A stretch of 64,000 nucleotides of DNA from Mucilaginibacter sp. SMC90. Lineage in GTDB: Bacteria; Bacteroidota; Bacteroidia; Sphingobacteriales; Sphingobacteriaceae. The DNA is taken from the NCBI RefSeq assembly GCF_022811725.1, contig NZ_CP094527.1, positions 4,464,001 through 4,528,000 of the forward strand, in the 5' to 3' direction. The translations under genes and the position numbers were made by a program. Positions within the stretch are counted from its first letter, which is position 1, and each line of letters begins with the position of its first letter. This document shows positions 35,343 to 44,850 of the stretch, in pieces. A model generated the notes under the pieces. It was not told the origin of the DNA, ran no database searches, and saw only the letters and a list, made by a program, of their open reading frames with translations.

Positions 35343-36887
35343 TTAATAACCTGGGTTTTGAGTAAGCTTGCTGTTTATTTGCAACTCGCGGAACGGAATT
35401 GCATAGATCAGCCTGTCCTGGGTTACATTAAAAGTACTTGGAAGCAGCCAGCCATACAAAGCTTTCATGGTTACACCTTTTGCGTTAAGAACGTCAATAG
35501 CCATACCGTTACGTACAAGATCTGTCCAACGGTGATTTTCAAAAGCGAGTTCATGCCTCATTTCATTAGCTACATTTTGTTTTGTAGCAGTTGTTAAATT
35601 GGCAAGCCCTGCACGTTGCCTTACCTGGTTAATGTAAGGCAGCGCTTCGGCAGCTTTACCTTCGGCTACGAGGCATTCGGCAAGTAACAGCAACGCTCCG
35701 GAATAGCGAAATACAGGCCAGTTATCGTCTGTGTTGTATTCAACCTGGTATGGCGGATGCAAATATTTTTTAATAAAGTAGTTGTATCCCACGCCTGCGG
35801 TTGGCTTATAATCAACGGGGCTTTTAACCCCTGTTATGGTCATTACTTCATTGTTAATATTACCTTCGGCTACCGCGATAGAGGCTGGTAACCTGAGATC
35901 ACCTTTTTCGTACGAGTCAACCATTTCCTGTGTAGGCACGTTCCAGCCGCCACTGGCCAAACCACCACGGGCGTTGGTACCCCTTAAACCAAGTATAAAT
36001 TCAGAGTTTGTTGTTCTGGGTATAAAACGCCAGATAAAATCACTCTGCTGGCCATCATTACCCATTTTGTATTGTACCTCAAAAATAGATTCCTTACTGT
36101 TTTTATTAGTAAGATCATATACCGAGGCATAATCGCTCAGCAAGCCATAGTTCATTTTAGTTATATCAAGTAATGCTGCTTCAGCTTTGGCATACTCTTT
36201 TGTTGGCTTTGACATATAGCAATAAGCAAGCAGCATTTTCGCAGCGCCCTGGGTTGCCCTGCCTGTTTGCGGAAACGTTTTGGCAACAGGCAACACCGGA
36301 ATAGCAGCATTTAAATCGGTGATGATCTGGCTGTAAACCTCATCTGCCGAACTGCGCGGCAAAAACGCACCGGCCACGTCAGTAACCTCCGTCAATTGTA
36401 ATGGTACGCCGCCGTAGTGCTGAACAAGGTCATAATAGTAAAATGCCCTTAAAAACAAGGCCTCGCCAGAAATCTGATCTTTGTCGGCCTGGGCCAGCGT
36501 TGATTTTTCGAGCCTTGATATGATGGTGTTTACTTTAGAGATACCAGAATAATCATTACCGTACCTGTTACCTGGATTATTAGGCTCCTGGCTCGAAATG
36601 TTATTATCGATAAACTCGGCCATTGCCTCGGCGCTGGTTGATGTCCCTCTATCGGCCGAGTAAATGGTGAAGAACGTATTGTCTGACCGCATTTCATCCA
36701 TGTAAATACCTATAAAAGCTACTGTACGAAGATTGGTATAAGCGCCAGTTAGCGCCTGGTTATACTGTGCCGCGTCTTTATAGAAAGATGCTGAGCTCAG
36801 GCTTGTTTGCGGAACAAGGTTAAGCATCTCCTTTTTACAGGATACAATGCTTAATGCCCCTAATATAATGATTGCTAATTTTTTCAT
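35343..36887 (-). CDS. SusD/RagB-family outer-membrane nutrient-binding lipoprotein
   Basis: A 514-residue lipoprotein that caps the SusC channel and binds the oligosaccharide outside the cell. The signal peptide ends in the lipobox SIVSCKK with lipidated Cys17. The N-terminal block LVPQTSLSSASFYKDAAQYN and the TPR-like helices (ALTGAYTNLR, ALFLRAFYYYDLVQHYGGVP) are family hallmarks. The C-terminal block contains a typical MRHELAFENHRWTDLVRNG. It follows susC by 27 bp and precedes the terminator. The ligand is unknown. Confidence 0.95.
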   Translation of the reverse strand: MKKLAIIILGALSIVSCKKEMLNLVPQTSLSSASFYKDAAQYNQALTGAYTNLRTVAFIGIYMDEMRSDNTFFTIYSADRGTSTSAEAMAEFIDNNISSQEPNNPGNRYGNDYSGISKVNTIISRLEKSTLAQADKDQISGEALFLRAFYYYDLVQHYGGVPLQLTEVTDVAGAFLPRSSADEVYSQIITDLNAAIPVLPVAKTFPQTGRATQGAAKMLLAYCYMSKPTKEYAKAEAALLDITKMNYGLLSDYASVYDLTNKNSKESIFEVQYKMGNDGQQSDFIWRFIPRTTNSEFILGLRGTNARGGLASGGWNVPTQEMVDSYEKGDLRLPASIAVAEGNINNEVMTITGVKSPVDYKPTAGVGYNYFIKKYLHPPYQVEYNTDDNWPVFRYSGALLLLAECLVAEGKAAEALPYINQVRQRAGLANLTTATKQNVANEMRHELAFENHRWTDLVRNGMAIDVLNAKGVTMKALYGWLLPSTFNVTQDRLIYAIPFRELQINSKLTQNPGY

Positions 36888-36914
36888 TTTGTGTATTTGC
36901 TAAAATATTCGATA

Positions 36915-39900
36915 CTAAAAACTTGCGTTTAAGCCTGCAGATATGGTTCGCGGAATTGGATAGCCCGTAAAATCGCGGCCCTGGTTCAGACCGTTCAACC
37001 CAGCTAAACCTGCTTCGGGGTTCATGCCCGGGTACTTGGTGAAAATAAATGCGTTTTGCGCACTCAGCGTTATCCGGAAGCTTTTAAAATACTTATTGTT
37101 TTTAACCGGTACTGTATAGCCTAAGGTTATATTTTTTGCAGCTATATAATCGGCTTTAAACACCTGTCTGCTTGTAAAATTCCTGAAATCAGCCGTGGTT
37201 CCTGCCCTGGTTCTTGGGTAAATACCATCACCGGGATCTTGTTCTGATCTCCAGCGATTGGCCACACCTTTTCGCACGTTAAATACGCCATCCAGATTTT
37301 CGGTAGACTGGAATGCATCATCAGCAATATCATTCCCTACCGAACCGGCCAGCACAACGCTCAGATCAAAGTTTTTGTACGAGAAGCTATTGGTTATACC
37401 ATAAACAAAGGTTGGGTTGGGGTTACCGATAAAAGTCCTGTCGTAGCTGTCAATTTTACCATCGGGAGTACCGTTGGGGCCACTAACATCTTTAAAACGG
37501 GCGGTACCTACCATAGCAGTTGCATCATGCGGCTGGGTATCAAATTCCTGTTGGGTCATGTAAACACCGGTGTTGATGTAGCCATAAAATAAGCCTATTG
37601 GGTGCCCTACTGCCGTTCTGTTATCATCCCAGTACTCGCTGTAGCCGCCAATTGGCGCATTGTTAGTACCTAAGCTTTTTACGAGGTTACGATCAAAAGA
37701 AATGTTGAAATTGGTATTCCATTTAAATGCACCGGTGAGGTTTTTTGAACCAATGGTAAACTCATGGCCCCAAAAATCAAACCGGCCAACGTTTGATGTG
37801 ATACTTGAATAACCGGATTGAACAGGAATGTCAATACCATACAGTAAACCATCTGTTTTTTTCCAATAATAATCGTAAGTAAACGATATGCGGCTGTTAA
37901 ACAATTCAAGGTCTAAACCCAAATCATAACCTGTTGTGGTTTCCCATGTAAGGCTGTTGTTACCGATGCCACTTAATGCTTTACCCGGAACTACCTGGTT
38001 GCTGAACACATAGTTGCTGGTATTAACCGAAGCAAGGTAGCTGTAATCGCCAATGTTATTGTTACCTACCTTACCCCAGTTTGCCCTTATTTTAAGGAAA
38101 CTGATAGGCTTAATATTTTTCACAAACGCCTCGTCAGAAGCAACCCAGCCTGCAGATACCGATGGGAAGTTTCCGTACTTATTGTTTGGACCGAATTTAG
38201 ACGAACCATCGCGGCTTAAGGCAAATTCAACAAGATACTTTGAATCGTAGTTATATTTAAAACGGCCTATATAACGTATAAGAGACCATTGTGTAGCACC
38301 TACATCGCCTAATTTAGTAGTGGCAGCACTTATCCATTGTACATTATCATCCGGAAATTGAGTACCGTTGATATTGCTGTTCTCATATGAATATTTTTGC
38401 GCCGTATAACCGGCAAGCACATCAAAGTTATGCTTACCTCCCAACGTTTTTTGATAGTTTAATGTATTTTCACTCAGCCAGGTAACAAAACTGCTGGTGT
38501 TATAGCTGCCTGTAGCAGGCTGAGGCGGCGCGCTTCCTAATCCGCCCTGAGCCGTAGATGGCGTAAATTGACGGTTAATGCTGTTATCGGTATTTACGTT
38601 TATAGTTGTTTTGAACTTAAGCCCATCAATGATCTTAAATTCGGCAAAGCCATTTGCAAGTACCCTTGCGGCCTTGGTTTTATTCACCTGTTGTGTAACA
38701 ACGAGATAATAATTGGGGTTAGGGAACATACCTGGCTGTGAAAATGATACCGGGTAAGAGCCATCCGCATTTTTATAATTCAGCGTAGGGTCCATCAAGT
38801 AGGCATTCTCTATAATATTACGCCCGTTATCCAAACCAGGAACAACCTGGTTGTTACCATAGCTAAGCTCAAGGTTAACACCAAGCGTTAGCCTGTCTGA
38901 TGCGGTGTAAATATTATTGGTCCTGGCAGTAAACCTTTCATCCTGTGAATTCAATACCACACCCTGCTGTTTGTTGTAGTTTAAATTAACAGTGGTTTTG
39001 ATATCCTTAGTGCCTGAACTATAAGCCAGGTTATAATTTTGCGTTACAGCATTGCGCAGCAAAATATCAAACCAGTTGGTACCCGTTTGCCCCGCATATT
39101 GACTTGGGTTTTGATACACTTGCGGCACACCGCCGGTATAGCCTTCATATTTTGCGGCATCTTCATACCATTCTTTTTTATATTGTGCAAATTCCTGGGC
39201 GTTCATCAAGTCGGGCTTGCCACGGTCAGGTACCGACTGTACACCTGTGTAAGAACTGAAATCCAAGCTCTTTTGGCCATTTTTTGCCTGCTTTGTGGTA
39301 ACCAGGATAACACCATTAGCAGCGCGCGAACCGTAAAGCGAAGCAGACGAAGCGTCCTTTAATACAGAGATTGATTCAATTTCATCAGGGCTCAAGCTTT
39401 GCAGGCCGCTTACAGATGGAAAACCGTCAATAACAATAAGCGGATTATTACCGGCATTAATTGAGGCCGCTCCGCGGATCCTGAAAGTCATTTCGGAACC
39501 TGGTGTACCAGAATTTTGATTGATTTGAACACCGGCGAGCTTGCCCTGCAATTTTTGCCCTATATTGGCAACCGGCATGTCTTTTACCTCGCTGGCTTTT
39601 ATCGAGCTAATGGCACCTGTAACTTCACGCCTGTTTTGCGTTCCGTAACTTACTACAACTACCTCTTTAAGGTTTTGCGACAGCGACGCCAGGCGAATAT
39701 CAATTGCCCCGGCATTTTGAACGGTAACCGATTGCTCTTTGTAACCGATATACCTGAACACCAACACGCCCCCAACCGGTGCGTTGATCTTAAATTTTCC
39801 GTTAACATCTGTTTGGGTTCCAATCGTAGTACCTTTTAATGATACCGAAACACCAACTATCGATTCGGAATTTACTGAATCTTTTACTGACCCGGTTACA

Positions 39901-39998
39901 GCTATCTGCGCCCGGGAGAGCTGCGGGATACAAAACAGCCCTAAAACTATAAGGGCGATGCATCTCCATGGTTTAAAAAGTAAACATTTTTTTTTCAT
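36915..39998 (-). CDS. SusC/RagA-family TonB-linked outer-membrane receptor
   Basis: A 1,027-residue TonB-dependent glycan importer. After the signal peptide there is a CarboxypepD_reg domain (about residues 30-110, GSVKDSVNSESIVGVSVSLK) with a TonB-box-like VVVSYGTQ at about 115. The plug (about 125-235) contains the SusC motif SISVLKDASSASLYGSRAAN and the YGSRAANGVILVTTK block. The barrel of 22 strands ends in the expected aromatic residue (SAGLNASF). The frame also opens at TTG 40007, but the ATG at 39998 (MKKKCLL) fits the signal peptide. Transcribed with susD; the divergent phyH operon starts 669 bp away. Confidence 0.95.
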   Translation of the reverse strand: MKKKCLLFKPWRCIALIVLGLFCIPQLSRAQIAVTGSVKDSVNSESIVGVSVSLKGTTIGTQTDVNGKFKINAPVGGVLVFRYIGYKEQSVTVQNAGAIDIRLASLSQNLKEVVVVSYGTQNRREVTGAISSIKASEVKDMPVANIGQKLQGKLAGVQINQNSGTPGSEMTFRIRGAASINAGNNPLIVIDGFPSVSGLQSLSPDEIESISVLKDASSASLYGSRAANGVILVTTKQAKNGQKSLDFSSYTGVQSVPDRGKPDLMNAQEFAQYKKEWYEDAAKYEGYTGGVPQVYQNPSQYAGQTGTNWFDILLRNAVTQNYNLAYSSGTKDIKTTVNLNYNKQQGVVLNSQDERFTARTNNIYTASDRLTLGVNLELSYGNNQVVPGLDNGRNIIENAYLMDPTLNYKNADGSYPVSFSQPGMFPNPNYYLVVTQQVNKTKAARVLANGFAEFKIIDGLKFKTTINVNTDNSINRQFTPSTAQGGLGSAPPQPATGSYNTSSFVTWLSENTLNYQKTLGGKHNFDVLAGYTAQKYSYENSNINGTQFPDDNVQWISAATTKLGDVGATQWSLIRYIGRFKYNYDSKYLVEFALSRDGSSKFGPNNKYGNFPSVSAGWVASDEAFVKNIKPISFLKIRANWGKVGNNNIGDYSYLASVNTSNYVFSNQVVPGKALSGIGNNSLTWETTTGYDLGLDLELFNSRISFTYDYYWKKTDGLLYGIDIPVQSGYSSITSNVGRFDFWGHEFTIGSKNLTGAFKWNTNFNISFDRNLVKSLGTNNAPIGGYSEYWDDNRTAVGHPIGLFYGYINTGVYMTQQEFDTQPHDATAMVGTARFKDVSGPNGTPDGKIDSYDRTFIGNPNPTFVYGITNSFSYKNFDLSVVLAGSVGNDIADDAFQSTENLDGVFNVRKGVANRWRSEQDPGDGIYPRTRAGTTADFRNFTSRQVFKADYIAAKNITLGYTVPVKNNKYFKSFRITLSAQNAFIFTKYPGMNPEAGLAGLNGLNQGRDFTGYPIPRTISAGLNASF

Positions 39999-40156
39999 AA
40001 TTTTCAATTTGATTTTTGTACTATATTGGTTAAAATAAAGGCATAGAAAAGCCGGGCCACATTATGATGGCTTTTAAAAACAAGTGATTTCAATAAAAAA
40101 CAATGAGCTATCTCCTGACGAAATAATTAAAATGACATTGCAGGAGAATGGCTAAT

Positions 40157-40168
40157 GTGATGCATCAC
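40157..40168. promoter_or_regulatory. Perfect 12-bp palindrome upstream of susC
   Basis: GTGATGCATCAC is fully self-complementary and lies about 160 bp upstream of the susC ATG on that gene's side of the divergent region. Plausible dimer-binding operator; no regulator is identified. Confidence 0.35.
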
Positions 40169-40322
40169 GGACTATTTGACTTATCCTCTTTAGGAAAAGT
40201 CATCAACCCGAAACATACTTTTACCCAATGCAATTTCGCAGGTAAAACGTTTTTGTAAGCAGGCATAATGTTTATCATAGTAAAAAGGTTAACAGCCTGT
40301 TGGCTATTTAAAATTTAATCGA

Positions 40323-40341
40323 ATTGCCTGAAGCAGGCAAT
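40323..40341. promoter_or_regulatory. 19-bp palindrome ATTGCCTG-N3-CAGGCAAT in divergent region
   Basis: Both 8-bp arms are exact complements with a 3-bp spacer (AAG). The symmetry and lack of a T-run fit a protein-binding site better than a terminator. No regulator is known for it. Confidence 0.4.
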
Positions 40342-40397
40342 GGTATATAATTGTTATTTCAAAACTATACCAACAAGGGAGGCTTTCAAATGCCCAA

Positions 40398-40431
40398 TTT
40401 GCACTTTAGTTTGTACTTTTTGGCAATTCTG
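40398..40431. promoter_or_regulatory. Direct repeat of TTTGnACTTT, first half of an inverted pair
   Basis: TTTGCACTTT (40398-40407) and TTTGTACTTT (40410-40419) are spaced 12 bp apart, about one helical turn. The second copy extends to 40431, and this 22-nt block recurs in reverse complement at 40565-40586 with 20 of 22 matches. Confidence 0.5.
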
Positions 40432-40564
40432 CTACGGTAACATGTATTAATGCGGGCATTAAATGATAAATAATGCCGGGATTTCATGAAAAAAACGGCT
40501 TTTCAGGCACTCAACTGTTATTTTGTATAACAATTGGGAGTAAAAGACCTTCCGGGGTAAAAAT

Positions 40565-40586
40565 CAGATTTGCCAGAAAGTACAAA
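40565..40586. promoter_or_regulatory. Inverted copy of the 22-nt TTTGnACTTT block
   Basis: The sequence is the reverse complement of 40410-40431 except at two positions (core AAAGTACAAA). It lies about 45 bp upstream of the phyH -7 element. A DNA loop or cooperative binding between the two blocks is possible. Confidence 0.5.
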
Positions 40587-40628
40587 AAAAACCAAATTCT
40601 GTATTAAACCGACTATTTCAATTTGCGA

Positions 40629-40636
40629 TAATTTTG
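40629..40636 (+). promoter_or_regulatory. -7 promoter element of the phyH operon
   Basis: TAATTTTG matches TAnnTTTG exactly. It ends 30 bp before the phyH ATG. No good -33 element is visible, suggesting an activator-dependent promoter. Confidence 0.5.
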
Positions 40637-40666
40637 AAATCGTAAACCAAAAGACACTAAATCCAT

Positions 40667-41485
40667 ATGAGAAATGAATTATCGCAGCAAGACATTGCAC
40701 AATACCGCCGTGACGGCTTTTTAGTTATTGAGAATTTTTTATCGGCAGAGGAACTGGATTTCTGGAGGGGTGCCCTTGATGAAGCCGTTGCTAAAAGAAA
40801 CGGAAATAAAATGCCCGACCGTAAGGAGGTATACGGCAAAGGCGACGATGCCGATAAATCATATTATGACAACGTTTTTGACCAGTTGATTAACTTATGG
40901 CAGGATAATGAGAAAATTAAACAGGTTATGCTTGATGAGCGCTTGGGCAAAATGGCAGCTCAGCTTTCGGGCTGCGACGGGATAAGAATCTGGCATGACC
41001 AGGCTTTGATCAAGAAACCATGGGCCAACCCAACCTCCTGGCATCTTGATACCCCATACTGGTCGTTCAGTGATCGCCGGGCATTATCTATCTGGGTTGC
41101 ACTTGATGACGCTACTTACGAAAACGGCTGCTTGTTTTTTATCCCCGGCTCCTATCACCAAACAACTTTTGAAAACCCTGGTATAGGCAAAAATATGGGT
41201 GCTATATTTACTACCTACCCCGAATTTAAAGCAAGCAAATCTGTTGCGGCACCAATGAAAGCGGGTAGCTGCTCTTTTCACAACGGACTAACCATTCATG
41301 GAGCTCATGCTAATATGACACCTGGGTTTAGACGTGCAATGACCTGCGCTTACATGCCCGACGGGAATGTTTTTAACGGCACCCAAAACATCTTGTCAGA
41401 TGAGGTGGCGGGCCAGCTTAAAATTGGCGATTTGCTGAATAATAACACAATCAACCCACTTATTTACAGCGAAATACAAAAATAA
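40667..41485 (+). CDS. Phytanoyl-CoA dioxygenase (PhyH)-family non-heme iron/2-oxoglutarate oxygenase
   Basis: A 272-residue cytosolic double-stranded beta-helix protein with Fe(II)/2-oxoglutarate dioxygenase hallmarks. The first two iron ligands are the HxD in SWHLDTPYW (His126, Asp128). The third is probably His211 in GLTIHGAHAN, and the following Arg pair in GFRRAMTCAY is suited to bind 2-oxoglutarate. No signal peptide is present. It is the first gene of an operon with a glycosidase (36 bp downstream) and a xylose-isomerase-like protein, which places it in carbohydrate metabolism; typical PhyH substrates are lipids or small metabolites. The true substrate is unknown. Confidence 0.9.
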   Translation: MRNELSQQDIAQYRRDGFLVIENFLSAEELDFWRGALDEAVAKRNGNKMPDRKEVYGKGDDADKSYYDNVFDQLINLWQDNEKIKQVMLDERLGKMAAQLSGCDGIRIWHDQALIKKPWANPTSWHLDTPYWSFSDRRALSIWVALDDATYENGCLFFIPGSYHQTTFENPGIGKNMGAIFTTYPEFKASKSVAAPMKAGSCSFHNGLTIHGAHANMTPGFRRAMTCAYMPDGNVFNGTQNILSDEVAGQLKIGDLLNNNTINPLIYSEIQK

Positions 41486-41521
41486 AATACCAAGTTTTAT
41501 TTACCAAAACCATTCAACCAT

Positions 41522-44014
41522 ATGTCCCGATTAATTTCTATCGTTTTGATTTTGTTCCTGTTGCCGATCGTTTCGTTTGCAAATACCGGCACCGGCTTAA
41601 CGCATAATCTTGCTGCTAAAACCATCACTATTACCGTGCCCGACAAGAAACTATCTATTACGATAGATTACTCGGCAGGATGCATGATTAAGCGATTAGA
41701 CATAAATGGCCATAATACCCTATCTGCCAATGGTATTCAAACCGGCATTCAAACTAAAAACGGCGAGTATTTATCAGTACGCAGCAAAGCTGTTTTAACG
41801 GTTACTGAAGGCGCAGGCCACTTCATTATCAAAGGCATCACTTATGGCGATGATGTTGTTAAAATTGCAGAAACCTGGGATTTTGAGTTAAAGAATGGCA
41901 AAATACTTTGGAGTATTACCCGCGATTACAGCAATTCTGCCGTTTTAGAAGATATGGCATTCCCGAAATGGAATTTTGCCGATCTATCTGTATGGAAAGG
42001 CGGCATTTTGGATAATGGCGGTATGGTGTGGTGTAAATATCTCAAGCAAATAAACGACACTTATGGCGTACACACGGGCGGGGTAACGTTCTGGAATGCC
42101 CAATCAGGAGACGGTTTACGCATAACGCCAACGTCGAAAGCCGGAAATTCCGTTGCGTCCAAATATTCGCACAGTAATAAAAACGAATTTACCTGCGCAC
42201 AAATAATAAGTGATAGCACATTGGGGCAACGTTATAATCTAAGCCGCTTCGTATCAAAAAAAGCAGATGTGTTTGCCCCGGTTGAAATTAAAAAAGGCAA
42301 AGTATCAGTACAGTATGAGCTGCAATATGTGGACTATTTTGCAAAGTACTCCAGGGGAACGCTCAATGGTATCGATGCCCTATCTGTAAGGGAACTGCTT
42401 AATACTACAGGGAGGTATGGCGTAGTGGATAATAACATTGTTGGCGGTAATGGATGGCTAACCAACTGGAAATGTATGCATGAGCCGTTTTTTGCCCAAA
42501 TAGGAATGGCATTGAATGATAAAAACTATACCCGAAATTTTTCGGCAACGCTTGATCAGGAACGCGACCAGGCCATGCTGCCTGATGGGCGGGTTTTATC
42601 GCGCTGGCACAATGTACCGGGAGATGAAATACCTGGCACTTACAATACCCAAACAGGGTATTACGAAGCTATGTGGGGTTACACAGTTGATTCACAAACA
42701 GGCTATGTAATTAATGCCAGCGAACAATTTGACCTTAACGGAGATATAAAATGGCTAAAATCGCACCAGGAAAGCTGCGAACGGGCCCTGGCGTGGCTTA
42801 TCAAACGAGACTCGAACAATAACGGCATTTTTGAGATGGTAAATAATAATGTTGCCGAGAAAAAAGCCAGCGATTGGCTCGATATTGTTTGGGCAAGCTA
42901 TGAAAACGCATTTGTAAATGCTCAAATGTACGAAGCCTTAAAGCTTTGGGCCGATTGTGAAAAAACGCTGAACAATCCGGAAAAATCCGCCTATTATCAT
43001 TCAGTTGCGGAGCGCCTTAAGGCAGCTTTTAATAAACCTGTTGAGCAGGGCGGCTTTTGGTCGGCAGATAAAAAGCAATACGTTTACTGGCGCGATAATG
43101 ATGGATCAGTTCATGGCGACAACCTTGTAACGCCCGTTAATTTTGCTGCTATAGCTTTCGGGTTGTGTGACGACAAAACGCGAATTGCACAAATCCTCGG
43201 TCAGATTGAACAGCGTACAACAAATGAGCATTTGTTTCATTGGCCGCTTTGTTTTGATTCGTTCAAAAGAGAGGAAGTATCAGACGGAAACTGGCCTTTT
43301 CCCAAATATGAAAACGGCGATATATTTCCAACCTGGGGTTATCTTGGCGTACGTGCATACACGGCCTACAATAAAGACATCGCCCTCAAATACGTCCGCA
43401 ATATCCTGGCCCAATATCAAAAAGACGGACTTTCGTCGCAGCGGTACAGCAGGGTAACCCAACATGGCCTCGGCGAAGATATCTTAGCGGGGATCTGCAC
43501 AACAATTACAGGCCTATACCGCGACATTTACGGTATCCGCCCTAAGTGGAACAGAATGGGACTTGAACCCAACATGACCGAGGCGCTTAACGGCACGCAG
43601 TTTTCTTATACATTACGTGATATTGTGTATCAGCTTAAGTTAAATGTAAACGATTATACCATTCATACCAATACTTTTTCGGTAAACAGCAAAGAAAGCT
43701 TTGGCGTATCCGGCGGCAGGCACAAACTAACTTATTATCATAATAACCAGGATACTGCCAGCTTGCAAATACAGTCGGCATCGGCCAAACCTGTAAAAAT
43801 TAATGTTAACTCATGGAATTATGATGCGATATCGTGGACAATGCTGTCAAAGGATACTTACAACTTTACCATCACTGGTTTGGATGCCGGTTCTGTTTAC
43901 CAACTATTGATAAATAATACCATTCAGCATATAAAAGCAGATAGTGATGGACGCGTCACCTTGAAGAAAGCATGTAATGGTACACTGAATTTCCAGGTTA
44001 AAAAAAGTGTGTAG
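41522..44014 (+). CDS. Exported six-hairpin (alpha/alpha-6 barrel) glycosidase
   Basis: An 830-residue secreted enzyme. The signal peptide ends near IVSFANTG. An N-terminal beta-sandwich domain (about residues 25-270) is followed by a helical barrel (about 300-690), as in GH78, GH95, GH63 or GH94-like enzymes. Conserved-looking acidic residues occur in SDWLDIVWASYENAF (about 455) and GDIFPTWGYLGVRAYTAYN (about 600), but I cannot name the catalytic pair. A C-terminal beta domain (about 695-830) closes the protein. The exact GH family is uncertain: rhamnosidase-like is possible, disaccharide-cleaving enzymes also fit. It lies between phyH and the xylose-isomerase-like gene. Confidence 0.7.
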   Translation: MSRLISIVLILFLLPIVSFANTGTGLTHNLAAKTITITVPDKKLSITIDYSAGCMIKRLDINGHNTLSANGIQTGIQTKNGEYLSVRSKAVLTVTEGAGHFIIKGITYGDDVVKIAETWDFELKNGKILWSITRDYSNSAVLEDMAFPKWNFADLSVWKGGILDNGGMVWCKYLKQINDTYGVHTGGVTFWNAQSGDGLRITPTSKAGNSVASKYSHSNKNEFTCAQIISDSTLGQRYNLSRFVSKKADVFAPVEIKKGKVSVQYELQYVDYFAKYSRGTLNGIDALSVRELLNTTGRYGVVDNNIVGGNGWLTNWKCMHEPFFAQIGMALNDKNYTRNFSATLDQERDQAMLPDGRVLSRWHNVPGDEIPGTYNTQTGYYEAMWGYTVDSQTGYVINASEQFDLNGDIKWLKSHQESCERALAWLIKRDSNNNGIFEMVNNNVAEKKASDWLDIVWASYENAFVNAQMYEALKLWADCEKTLNNPEKSAYYHSVAERLKAAFNKPVEQGGFWSADKKQYVYWRDNDGSVHGDNLVTPVNFAAIAFGLCDDKTRIAQILGQIEQRTTNEHLFHWPLCFDSFKREEVSDGNWPFPKYENGDIFPTWGYLGVRAYTAYNKDIALKYVRNILAQYQKDGLSSQRYSRVTQHGLGEDILAGICTTITGLYRDIYGIRPKWNRMGLEPNMTEALNGTQFSYTLRDIVYQLKLNVNDYTIHTNTFSVNSKESFGVSGGRHKLTYYHNNQDTASLQIQSASAKPVKINVNSWNYDAISWTMLSKDTYNFTITGLDAGSVYQLLINNTIQHIKADSDGRVTLKKACNGTLNFQVKKSV

Positions 44015-44028
44015 TCATTTCCAAATCA

Positions 44029-44850
44029 ATGAAGATCAAAATACTTAGTCCTCAATGGGGGCATGAACACCTTCCTATCCACCAGTTTCTTGATAAGATC
44101 AGGACTAACGGTTACGATGGCGTAGATACATGGATCCCACAAAATCAGGATGATAAGCGGATATTGTTTGATTATCTGCAAAAGTACGAAATGCACATAG
44201 TAAGCCATCAGCATCGGGCAGCGGGCAACACTTTCAAAGAATTTAAAGCGTCATTTATCGAAAACCTCCAGGAATGTGCAGAGCCTGGGCCGCTGCTCAT
44301 CAATTCGCATACCGGGCGCGACTATTTTTCATTTGCGCAAAACCTTGAACTGGTAGATGCAGCCCAGGAATTCTCGGCAAAAACAGGCATCAGGGTTGTT
44401 CATGAAACACACCGGGGGCGATTAGGCTATTCGCCTCAAATGACAAGTGAGTTTTTTGCTGCCCGGCCGGATTTCAGAATAACCGCTGATTTTTCGCATT
44501 GGGTATGTGTAACCGAAAGCATGCTTGAAAACTTTACGGCCATACTTAATGAGGCCATTACCCGCAGTAGTTATATCCACGCACGAGTGGGTTTTGAACA
44601 GGGACCGCAGGTGGCAGACCCTCGTGCACCGGAGTGGGCATATGCGCTTAACAAGTTCTTAAGCTGGTGGGATCAAATCGTTTCGGAAAATGCTCAAAAA
44701 GGTTTTGACATATTGCCGGTAACTACCGAATTTGGCCCTGAACCCTACATGCCTAAAGTACCTTTCAGCGATAGGCCAATGGTAAACCAATTTGAAATAA
44801 ACTGTTATATGAAGGATTTACTCATCAATCGCTACCATCATTTTCGATGA
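44029..44850 (+). CDS. Xylose-isomerase-like TIM-barrel protein (sugar phosphate isomerase/epimerase family)
   Basis: A 273-residue cytosolic TIM barrel of the AP-endonuclease-2/xylose-isomerase-like superfamily, usually a metal-dependent keto-sugar isomerase or epimerase. The probable metal ligands are the Glu in VVHETHRG (about residue 125), the Asp/His in ITADFSHW (about 155), the His in SYIHARVG and the Glu in VTTEFGPEP (about 247). No signal peptide. It starts 14 bp after the glycosidase stop and ends 26 bp inside the convergent AraC gene. It is expected to process the sugar released by the glycosidase; substrate unknown. Confidence 0.85.
   Translation: MKIKILSPQWGHEHLPIHQFLDKIRTNGYDGVDTWIPQNQDDKRILFDYLQKYEMHIVSHQHRAAGNTFKEFKASFIENLQECAEPGPLLINSHTGRDYFSFAQNLELVDAAQEFSAKTGIRVVHETHRGRLGYSPQMTSEFFAARPDFRITADFSHWVCVTESMLENFTAILNEAITRSSYIHARVGFEQGPQVADPRAPEWAYALNKFLSWWDQIVSENAQKGFDILPVTTEFGPEPYMPKVPFSDRPMVNQFEINCYMKDLLINRYHHFR

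Larger units (their letters stand above)
39999..40666. other. 668-bp divergent regulatory region between susC and phyH
   Basis: The region has no open reading frame of interest. It carries two perfect palindromes, three copies of a TTTGnACTTT motif and a -7 element for phyH, each described separately. It is the most structured non-coding stretch of the window and is likely where both divergent operons are controlled. Confidence 0.6.
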
